DNA from: Roseovarius sp. UBA6217
GTDB taxonomy: Bacteria; Pseudomonadota; Alphaproteobacteria; Rhodobacterales; Rhodobacteraceae
NCBI GenBank assembly: GCA_002421985.1
Contig: DISF01000074.1
Coordinates: forward strand, 1-15,335
Reading direction: 5' to 3'
Length of the DNA stretch: 15,335 nucleotides
The position numbers and the translations under genes are program-made. Under the pieces are notes generated by a model, which saw only the letters and a list, made by a program, of their open reading frames with translations, searched no databases and was not told the origin of the DNA. Of this stretch, positions 8,758 through 14,672 are shown piece by piece (within the stretch, counting starts at the first letter, position 1; the number at the start of each line of letters is the position of its first letter).

Positions 8758-8873
8758 CAGGGGGGTCTTCGGTCAGGGCCCAAGGTAGCGCAGGTTGTGC
8801 TGATGCTGGCCGGGCGCTGGCCCTGTCGGAATGTATGAAATCAACCGGTCAGGGTGCGCGCTTGATTTGATAT

Positions 8874-8910
8874 AAAAAAGGCAGCATGTTCTGTGCTGCC
8901 CCTTTTCGTT
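8874..8910. terminator. Bidirectional terminator between the convergent arms
   Basis: A 7-bp perfect stem, GGCAGCA (8880-8886) and TGCTGCC (8894-8900), has a 7-base loop. On the plus strand CC and TTTT follow (8901-8906), then CGTTTT. On the minus strand the stem is followed by six T residues, then ATAT. It therefore works best for the leftward arm but suits both, and it sits between the OPX stop (8757) and the yjbE-like stop (8967). Confidence 0.8.
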
Positions 8911-8966
8911 TTGGCTTGAAGTGATCTGTTCTCTCGAAACTTCGAAAGAGCAGACCTCTACGGCAA

Positions 8967-9317
8967 TCAGTTCGTGCCGGTGGTGCTCGTGGTGCTCGTT
9001 GTCCCCGATCCGCCGCTGCTGGCCGCCGCCGCGATACCGGCTGCTGCGGCCACACCCAACGCGACAGTGCCCGCGACACCCAAGCCCCCTACAAGACCAC
9101 CTGCAGCGGCGGCTGCACCGGCCCCGGCTGCACCGGCCCCGGCTGCACCCGCACCCGCACCCGCACCCGCAGCGCCCGTACCGGCCCCGGCCCCGGCCCC
9201 GGCCGCACCCGTAGTTCCAGTTGGGGTTGCCCCGGTCGCAGCAGTCTGGGCATGAACTGGCAAAGAAACGGCAAGGCCAGCAACAAGCGCCAAAGTCGAA
9301 GCGGTAAATTTCTTCAT
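8967..9317 (-). CDS. yjbE: YjbE/GfcA-like secreted Ala/Gly/Thr-rich protein
   Basis: The protein has 116 aa with a clear signal peptide, MKKFTASTLALVAGLAVSLPVHA (cleavage near residue 23). A low-complexity Ala/Gly region follows (~35-75), then a hydrophobic Gly/Val/Ala stretch, and a Ser/Gly/Thr tail ending SGGSGTTSTTSTTGTN. E. coli YjbE and GfcA are similarly tiny secreted proteins whose C-terminus is a Gly-Ser-Asp/Asn patch running into a Thr-rich tail, and they sit in the same clusters as YjbF, YjbH and Wza. The match rests on architecture and context because the sequence is too simple for confident alignment. AAAGGAT precedes the ATG with suitable spacing. It lies 91 bp after the kinase gene on the same strand and ends at the shared terminator. 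The molecular function is unknown; exposure at the surface or in the polysaccharide matrix is an inference. Confidence 0.75.
   Translation of the reverse strand: MKKFTASTLALVAGLAVSLPVHAQTAATGATPTGTTGAAGAGAGAGTGAAGAGAGAGAAGAGAAGAGAAAAAGGLVGGLGVAGTVALGVAAAAGIAAAASSGGSGTTSTTSTTGTN
9111..9204. repeat. Tandem GC-rich microrepeats within the yjbE-like gene
   Basis: Two perfect copies of a 15-bp unit (GGCTGCACCGGCCCC at 9111-9125 and 9126-9140) are followed by a partial third copy, four GCACCC hexamers (9145-9168) and about three GGCCCC hexamers (~9183-9200). All units are multiples of three, so gain or loss of copies would lengthen or shorten the Ala/Gly region without a frameshift. Confidence 0.9.
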
Positions 9318-9408
9318 GGCAAGATATCCTTTCTACCGTCACCCGTTGCGGGGCAGTCTACACTGTAATTTGGCTAAATGAAATAGGCGCATGAGAACCA
9401 AACAGGAA

Positions 9409-11559
9409 TCATCCCGCCTCGTAATATCCCTTTCCATAGGCCCCGTAATAGGCCCCGTATTTGCCACCATAGCCGTAGCGGTGCATTCCCTTGGGGTCGA
9501 TCTGGGCCAGGACGATCCCGGTCACCCGGAGGTTGACCGATTCGAATTCGCGCAGCGCCGCGACCACCTGAGCGCGCTGGGTCTTGTCCCAGGCGACCGA
9601 AAACAGGATCGCGTCCACATGCTGGCCGATGACGCGCGCATCCGGCACCACCAGAACCGGCGGGGTGTCGATGATGACGAAATCATAGGCCTCGCGCGCG
9701 CGCGTGACGAAACTGGCGAAGCGATCCGATGAAAACAGATCAGCCGCGTTCGCGCTCGATTTCTCGCCCATCAGCACATCCGTGCCAAGCCGGTCGTCGT
9801 GAAACACGACTTCGTGCAATGGCACCTCGCCCGACAGCGCCGTCAGAATCCCGCCCTTGGGCACGTCCGAGAAATATTCGTTCAGCGTGCGCCGCCGGAT
9901 GTCGCCCTCGATCAGCAACACTTTCTTGCCCAGGCCCGACAGGTTCTGCGCGAGCGCCACGGCCTGCGTCGTCTTGCCCTCGCCGGGCAGCGCAGAGGTG
10001 GACATGATGACCTTGGGCGGATTGTCGATATCCGACAGCAAGAGCGAGGTGCGCAGGTTGCGGATCGCCTCTGCCGGGGCCGAGGTGGGCTTGTCTCGCA
10101 GATAGCCGATCAGGTCGGTGCGCTCCTTGAACGGCATTCGCGGAATCTGGCCGAGCACCGGCATCCCGGTGGCCGCCTCGATCTCCTCGGCGCTGCGGAA
10201 GGTGTTGTGCAGGAACTGCCGGATCAGCACGATGGCCGCCCCGGCCATGAGGCCCAGAACAAGCGACAGCGCCAGGACAAGCGCCGTGCGCGGCGCGACC
10301 TTCTCGCCAATAATCGCGTCCGACAGCACCCGGCTGTCGGCCTGCTGCAAGCCGCGCTGGATCGTGGTTTCCTTCAGTCGTGTCAGGAATGTATCATAGA
10401 GTGTGCGCGTCGCCTCGACCTCGCGGGCCATCTGTTCTATGCGCACCAGATCGGCGGATTGTCGGTCGATCCGCTCCTGAATATTCTGGTAGGATTCGGC
10501 CAATGCGTCCGCCTGCCCGCGCAACCGCTCATATGCCTCCCCGGCAGTCGCCACCAACGTGTCGAGCTGCTGCTCGAACAGCGCCGCCGCACCGCCATCG
10601 CCGCTCTGGATGGCCACAAGCAACCGCCGCAGCGCCGGATTGCCGGTCTCTTCCACAATGGCCGCGCGATCACCGGCTTCGCGCAACGCGCGAAGCCGCG
10701 CGGCATCGTCGCGCGCGGCATCCGCGCGCGTGCGCATCTCGGCCAGCCGCTCGCGCAGATCCTTGGCCTGCACGTTGAGCCCTTCCAGCGCCACGGGGCT
10801 GATAAGGTCCGTCGCGGCCCGTGCCTGCTTGAGCGTATCCTCGCGTTCGCGCAGATCCGTTTCAAGCTCTGCCACCCGCGTCGAGAGCCAGTCTACCGCC
10901 TGTTCGGTCGCCTCGAACTTAACGGCGATCTGCTCTTCGACATAGGTTTGCGCCAGGGTGTTGACGATCTCCGCCGATTTTTGCGCATCGCCGGTCGTGG
11001 CGCTGATGGTGAACACGTAGGTGTCGCGTTGAATCGAGGCCGACAGCGCCTCGCGCAGCGCATCTATCGTCTTGTCGCGCGGCGATTTCTCGACTCTCAC
11101 CCCGGTTTCGGCACCGCCACTCACAAGCCCCTTGAGCGCCTTGACAGCCCCCGACAAGGCAGAAGGCTCGCGCAGCTCGGGGTTGAATTCAGGGTCACCG
11201 GTCAGGCCCATCTCATCCACCAGCCTGCCCAGCACGCGGCGTGACAGCATGATCTCGATCTCGGTATTGAGCGCCGCCGTTTCGGTGGAAACGCCCGACA
11301 TCACGCTCTCGATATCGACAACCTGGTTGGTGCGCACCTCAACCGTGAGCTTGGCGCTTGAGCGATATTGCGGCTCGGCCACGCCAAACGCGTAAAAGCC
11401 TCCCGCCACGAGAGCCACGAGAGCCACCACCGCGATCAGCCATCTGCCGCGCCACAGGGCGCGGAACAGCTCCATCAGGTCGATCTCGTCATCATCCACC
11501 TGTGCGGGGGAGACGCGCGTGACATCTCGACTGCGGGCGACATTCGTCGAATCCTTCAT
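9409..11559 (-). CDS. Wzc/Etk-type polysaccharide co-polymerase and tyrosine autokinase
   Basis: The protein has 716 aa in the usual Wzc layout. An N-terminal Wzz segment with TM1 (~40-58) precedes a long periplasmic coiled-coil region with a GNVR-like part. TM2 lies at ~421-443 and a cytoplasmic BY-kinase domain follows. Walker A is LPGEGKTT (GKTT at ~528-531), Walker A' VLLIEGDIRR with Glu for the first usual Asp, and Walker B VIIDTPP (Asp ~631). The last 25 residues hold eight tyrosines (YGYGGKYGAYYGAYGKGYY), the autophosphorylation cluster. Such kinases control chain length and export by cycling phosphorylation while docking to a Wza-like exporter. ATG 11559 is preferred because GGACGAG lies 6 bases upstream; ATG 11574 (5 codons longer) is possible. 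The phosphatase gene lies about 100 bp upstream on the same strand. Confidence 0.95.
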   Translation of the reverse strand: MKDSTNVARSRDVTRVSPAQVDDDEIDLMELFRALWRGRWLIAVVALVALVAGGFYAFGVAEPQYRSSAKLTVEVRTNQVVDIESVMSGVSTETAALNTEIEIMLSRRVLGRLVDEMGLTGDPEFNPELREPSALSGAVKALKGLVSGGAETGVRVEKSPRDKTIDALREALSASIQRDTYVFTISATTGDAQKSAEIVNTLAQTYVEEQIAVKFEATEQAVDWLSTRVAELETDLREREDTLKQARAATDLISPVALEGLNVQAKDLRERLAEMRTRADAARDDAARLRALREAGDRAAIVEETGNPALRRLLVAIQSGDGGAAALFEQQLDTLVATAGEAYERLRGQADALAESYQNIQERIDRQSADLVRIEQMAREVEATRTLYDTFLTRLKETTIQRGLQQADSRVLSDAIIGEKVAPRTALVLALSLVLGLMAGAAIVLIRQFLHNTFRSAEEIEAATGMPVLGQIPRMPFKERTDLIGYLRDKPTSAPAEAIRNLRTSLLLSDIDNPPKVIMSTSALPGEGKTTQAVALAQNLSGLGKKVLLIEGDIRRRTLNEYFSDVPKGGILTALSGEVPLHEVVFHDDRLGTDVLMGEKSSANAADLFSSDRFASFVTRAREAYDFVIIDTPPVLVVPDARVIGQHVDAILFSVAWDKTQRAQVVAALREFESVNLRVTGIVLAQIDPKGMHRYGYGGKYGAYYGAYGKGYYEAG

Positions 11560-11660
11560 CGGGCACTCGTCCATCAACTTCAAACGCGAGTTTATTATCG
11601 CGCTTTGGGGAAAATGAAAAAGCAATTCTGCGGCGACGGCGAAGTTACCCGCCCCAGGCC

Positions 11661-12458
11661 CTATTCCGCCCCGGTCTGAATGAAATCGACGCTACAGGCA
11701 GAGATCGCCGCCGCGCTCAGGCGACCGGTGGCATAAGCCCCGGTATCCAGCGCGATGCGCCCGAGATGCGCGCAGGGCGCATCAACGATCGTGTGCCCGT
11801 GGATGACCCACTGCCCGTCTGTCCGCCGCGTGCTCCCGAATGCAGGATGCCCCCAGATCAGCACCTCGTCGGACTGTCCGGTCATCGGCAGGCCGGGATC
11901 GGCACCGGCGTGTACGGCCCAGACGTTGCCGCTCCGCCAGATCAACGGGCGCGCGCGCAGCCAGTCGATCATCGCGGGGCCCATTGCCCCGGCCAGCCGG
12001 TCACGCAGATCGCAAATCGTATTTTCATCGCCCGCCTTGCCAAGGGGTGGCGCAATACCAAAGCTTGCCAATGTCTGAAGCCCGCCGTTGCGAAGCCATC
12101 GTTGCGCGTGTTTCGCCGGATCATCGAGAAAATCCAGCATCATCCGCTCGTGATTGCCCATCAGGCAGGTGACCGATGGCGTGCCCTCGGGCGAAACCGA
12201 CATCAACAGATCCAGCACCTCGCGGCTTTCGTCTCCCCGATCCACGTAATCTCCCAGAAAAATCACCGGCCAGCCGGGACACCGGGCCTCGATCAGCCGG
12301 TCAATCTCCAACAACAGGTCGGCCCGGCCGTGTATGTCGCCGATGGCGACAAACGGCTGCTCCGGTGTAATCGGCGTATTCGCCGTGTCCGCATCCGGTT
12401 GCTTTCGCGACACTCCGATGCCTGTGATTCGTTGTATATAACCCTTCATGGGGATCAT
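11661..12458 (-). CDS. PPP-family metallophosphatase (bacterial Ser/Thr-type protein phosphatase)
   Basis: The protein has 265 aa with the full PPP metal-binding signature: GDIHG (40-44), GDYVDRG (69-75), GNHE (101-104), then VHAG (182-185) and HGHT (220-223). These motifs coordinate the two metal ions of phage-lambda/PrpA-like and eukaryotic PP1/PP2A-like phosphatases. Bacterial members often act on phospho-Ser/Thr and some on phospho-Tyr or small phosphoesters, so the substrate cannot be read from sequence. ATG 12458 has a modest TTGGAAAT upstream; ATG 12449 is an alternative. It is the first gene of the minus arm, directly upstream of the tyrosine kinase, where enterobacterial clusters carry a low-molecular-weight Tyr phosphatase (Wzb/Etp). 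No such gene is seen here. A role in dephosphorylating the kinase is an inference from position. Confidence 0.9.
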   Translation of the reverse strand: MIPMKGYIQRITGIGVSRKQPDADTANTPITPEQPFVAIGDIHGRADLLLEIDRLIEARCPGWPVIFLGDYVDRGDESREVLDLLMSVSPEGTPSVTCLMGNHERMMLDFLDDPAKHAQRWLRNGGLQTLASFGIAPPLGKAGDENTICDLRDRLAGAMGPAMIDWLRARPLIWRSGNVWAVHAGADPGLPMTGQSDEVLIWGHPAFGSTRRTDGQWVIHGHTIVDAPCAHLGRIALDTGAYATGRLSAAAISACSVDFIQTGAE

Positions 12459-12709
12459 ATTTCCAATCTGTCACTCAGGCTCAAGCCGTTGCTTTCTTGT
12501 AACTGCCCTGCCGTCGTGGCGCGGGCCGGGGCAGCAGTCTATGGGCGGCTCACAAATAGCAATGCCGATCCGGGGGCAGGGCAGAAGGTTGCGGCGGCGC
12601 GCCTCGCACCCTGCGGCATTCTCCTAACCGTCGATCACTCCAAATGCGCCCGATTGGTTCAGGCAGGCGCAAGGTTGCCCATGGCTAAATTCTCAGTGGC
12701 AATCAACAG

Positions 12710-13000
12710 TCAGGACGTCTCGAACAGATAGAATGTCGCGTCGGCAACGGGCGGGGCGCGGAACCCGCGCGCTTCGGTATATTGCTCCGACTTGTACCAC
12801 GCCCGAGCGGTTTCAATATCGGGGAATTGAACGATCACTGTGCGCAGACCGTCATCCTCGCCCTCCAACATCTCCGGCGTTGCCCCCCGAACGAGGAAAT
12901 GGCCACCGAAGGCCTGAACCGCCGGACCAGAGCGGGCCGCGTATTCCTTGTAAGCTTCCGCGTCACTTACCTTCACTTTTGCGAGAACCAGTGCCGGCAT
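12710..13000 (-). CDS. DUF1330 family protein
   Basis: The protein has 96 aa with the pattern of DUF1330, small dimeric ferredoxin-like (ABM-fold) proteins: ALVLAKVKVSDAEAYKEYA at the N-terminus, a central FGGHFLVRGATPEMLEG, then VIVQFPDIETARAWYKSEQY and a C-terminal FRAPPVADATFYLFE. Biochemical roles are largely unknown. AAGGAT lies a few bases before the ATG at 13000. It follows the SDR gene after a 25-bp gap on the same strand, so the two probably form one transcript. Both may act in small-molecule metabolism, but no substrate is indicated. The 251 bp between this gene and the phosphatase hold nothing I can assign. Confidence 0.9.
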   Translation of the reverse strand: MPALVLAKVKVSDAEAYKEYAARSGPAVQAFGGHFLVRGATPEMLEGEDDGLRTVIVQFPDIETARAWYKSEQYTEARGFRAPPVADATFYLFETS

Positions 13001-13025
13001 TTCGACTTATCCTTGTTTTTGTTGC

Positions 13026-13793
13026 CTAATTCGCTACCACCAGCGCCCCGTCATACAGGATCTGCTGACCGGAAATATAGTCGTTGTCATTCGACAACAA
13101 AAACGCTGCCATCCGGGCATAGCCTTCGGGCGTTCCGTACCGGCGCAATGGAACCGTCGCCAGGGTCTGCTCGCGCACGTCTTCGACGCCGATATTGCGC
13201 TGCTTCGCGAAGGAATCGTTCCACTCGCGGATACGGCCTGTTTCAACATATCCCGGTGCCAGGGCGTTAAGCATGATCCCTTCCGGCCCGAGCTCCAGCG
13301 CCGCCGTCTTGAGCGCGTTCACCAGCGCGGCGCGGAGGCTGTTTGACAGGCCAATGCCGGCATAGGGCGACTTGACGGTAAAGGACGATACCGCCACAAC
13401 CCGTCCGCTCCCGGCGGTCTGCATTTGCGGCACGAGCGCACGCAGCACACGCAAAGGGCCATTCACCATCATTTCGAACGATTGCGACCAATCCTCGTCC
13501 GTGATGGCCATCAGCGGCTTGACCGGTGGACCGCCGTGGTTGAGCAGCAAAGCACTGGCCCCGCCCAGACTGCTGGCGGTTTCGGCCAACGCCGCCGCCA
13601 CTGCGGGGTCGGCAACACTGCCGGGCACGATTTCGATTCGCACGTCATGGCGACCGCGCAGCGTCTCGGCGGCGTCTTCTGGATTGCGCGACGAAAGCAC
13701 CAGATCATACCCGCGTCTTGCCATTTCCTCGGCCACGGCAAATCCCAGCCCTGAACTGGCACCGACAACAACGCAAACCTGTTTTCTGCTCAT
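13026..13793 (-). CDS. SDR-family oxidoreductase with atypical active site
   Basis: The protein has 255 aa with a Rossmann fold of the short-chain dehydrogenase/reductase family. The cofactor motif GASSGLG is at 11-17, the NNAG equivalent is changed to LNHGG (84-88), the structural Asn is at 111, and the VSS serine is at 136-137. The catalytic YxxxK is absent: 13 residues after Ser137, where Tyr is expected, stands Ser150, and the Lys position is Arg154 (SNSLRAAL). The C-terminal end (LLSNDNDYISGQQILYDGA) is normal for the family. A BKR-like SDR subgroup with imperfect catalytic residues is known, so this is probably inherited rather than a fresh mutation. ATG 13793 is chosen over TTG 13799 because GAGGA lies ~8 bases upstream. 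The start overlaps an upstream stop (ATGA, 13790-13793), implying former translational coupling. Substrate is unknown. Confidence 0.9.
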   Translation of the reverse strand: MSRKQVCVVVGASSGLGFAVAEEMARRGYDLVLSSRNPEDAAETLRGRHDVRIEIVPGSVADPAVAAALAETASSLGGASALLLNHGGPPVKPLMAITDEDWSQSFEMMVNGPLRVLRALVPQMQTAGSGRVVAVSSFTVKSPYAGIGLSNSLRAALVNALKTAALELGPEGIMLNALAPGYVETGRIREWNDSFAKQRNIGVEDVREQTLATVPLRRYGTPEGYARMAAFLLSNDNDYISGQQILYDGALVVAN

Positions 13794-13975
13794 GTCCAAT
13801 CCTCACATGCTGCCGGAAAATACGAAGCGATCAGGCCGTTGAAGCTGTGTCTTTGCTCCAATTGCGTCCATTGGCTTTTCCGGTTGTAGAAATGTTTCTG
13901 CACCGGCCTGCCCAGTTCGTGCATCGGGTAGAGGCCGACATCCCCTTGGGGCAATAGCATCCTCGAACCCATGGA
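13790..13975 (-). pseudogene. Possible 3' stump of a disrupted gene upstream of the SDR
   Basis: A 61-codon open stretch ends with a TGA at 13790-13792 that overlaps the SDR start as ATGA, the usual sign of a genuine upstream gene in the same operon. Its codons look like the host's in the middle part (many C/G-ending codons), and the peptide is protein-like (GLYPMHELGRPVQKHFYNRK, then SQWTQLEQRHSFNGLIASYF). The frame is closed upstream by a stop at 13976-13978, exactly beside the tandem duplication at 13979, and the ATG at 13972 has no ribosome site. I read it as the C-terminal remnant of a gene whose 5' part was lost. I do not recognise the family, and chance is not excluded. Confidence 0.4.
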
Positions 13976-13978
13976 TCA

Positions 13979-14006
13979 ACAAGCCGACAGCCACAAGCCG
14001 ACAGCC
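13979..14006. repeat. Perfect 14-bp tandem duplication at the junction
   Basis: ACAAGCCGACAGCC occurs twice in direct tandem (13979-13992 and 13993-14006). It sits exactly where the coding-like stump upstream of the SDR loses its frame, so it may be a repair or insertion scar. The bases from here to 14131 contain no supported gene. Confidence 0.75.
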
Positions 14007-14131
14007 ATAGTGCCGTTTCGTCTGGCGTCGGATCGGGGGAGGTCGTGCAGCCGCATCCGCTCAGGTCTATGGACAGAAGGTGAAACCGGCGGTCAGAACT
14101 AAATCGTCTCCGGTAAACCCGGTCTGGTTCA

Positions 14132-14446
14132 GTGGGGGCCAAGGGCCACCCCGCCCGCTTCCCGGCCAAGCTGCCGGAGTTCTTCATCAAGTTCCTGACA
14201 GACCCGGGAGACCTCGTGGTGGACATCTTTGCGGGCTCCAACACCACGGGCCGGGCGGCGGAGGACCTCGGGCGGCGCTGGTTGGGCTATGAGCTGAGCC
14301 CCGAGTACCTCGCGGCCTCCGCCTTCCGGTTCCTGTCCAAGGACGCCCCGGCGGCCCGCCTGCAAGAGGTCTATGCGGCGATTGTCGCCGGTGAGTCGGT
14401 TGACCTTAGGTCAGAGGCGGGCCTTCTCGGGCTCGCGGCTGAGTGA
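14132..14446 (+). pseudogene. C-terminal fragment of a DNA methyltransferase
   Basis: The frame encodes the end of a DNA N4/N6-type methyltransferase: GHPARFPAKLPEFFIKFLTD, then the AdoMet-binding motif I region DLVVDIFAGSNTTG, followed by GRRWLGYELSPEYL and a short tail. In beta-class enzymes the catalytic (S/D)PP(Y/W) motif precedes this part. It is absent: the frame is closed by a TAA at 14114-14116, about five codons before the similarity begins, and no other upstream frame looks like a methyltransferase. Only ~100 of an expected ~300 or more residues remain, so it cannot be an active enzyme. The GTG at 14132 is not a credible start. It is probably debris from a mobile island or prophage, next to the TniB-like gene. 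Confidence 0.8.
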
Positions 14447-14610
14447 TTTCATGTAGATGGGCCATATGAGTGCGCACCCAAATGAGGCGCTGGCCCGAAT
14501 CGCCGTGTAAAATATTGATATATCATCATAAAATATAGGGCATTTCCGAGGGTGGGTCAATTACATGCACATCCGGACCATAAGCATGCACACCTTGAAC
14601 GAAACCGACA
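14447..14610. mobile_element. Noncoding AT-rich stretch, possible transposon end
   Basis: No gene is supported. An AT-rich segment with short symmetrical pieces (about 14506-14538, including GATATATC) is followed by two direct copies of CATGCACA (14564-14571 and 14585-14592), 21 bp apart. Ends of Tn7/Tn5053-type elements carry multiple transposase-binding repeats at roughly helical-turn spacing, and the gene immediately to the right is TniB/TnsC-like. A TGT at 14506 could be the element tip, but the other end is outside the window, so the boundary is a guess. Confidence 0.25.
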
Positions 14611-14640
14611 AACAAAAAGGGCCCACACGATGGGGCCCCT
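14611..14640 (-). terminator. Terminator of the TniB-like gene
   Basis: Read on the minus strand, AAGGG(G)CCC and GGGCCCTT form an 8-bp stem with one bulged G and an ~8-base loop, followed by TTTGTTT. It lies about 33 bp after the stop of the leftward AAA+ gene, the correct place and strand for its intrinsic terminator. Confidence 0.7.
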
Positions 14641-14672
14641 TGTTCGTCGCGATGATTGTCTGAATTTCCTGA

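Noticed and set aside
9111..9204. Repeats considered as a CRISPR-like array
   Set aside because: The units are contiguous with no spacers and lie inside a coding frame.
8921..9255. Pro/Ala- and Pro/His-rich plus-strand frames opposite the yjbE-like gene
   Set aside because: They are readings of the same microrepeats; the minus-strand frame has the signal peptide, ribosome site and Thr-rich tail.
9799..11244. 481-codon open frame on the plus strand opposite the tyrosine kinase gene
   Set aside because: It lies wholly within a gene with complete kinase motifs, and its Arg/Gln/His-rich translation resembles no protein family.
11575..11640. Possible promoter (TTGCTT ... GATAAT, minus strand) before the kinase gene
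   Set aside because: The spacer is about 20 bases, longer than normal, so I did not list it as a feature, although an internal promoter there is possible.
13803..14247. Overlapping short frames on both strands between the SDR and the methyltransferase stump
   Set aside because: None has a ribosome site or a recognisable motif; only the 13790-13975 frame has contextual support through its ATGA overlap.
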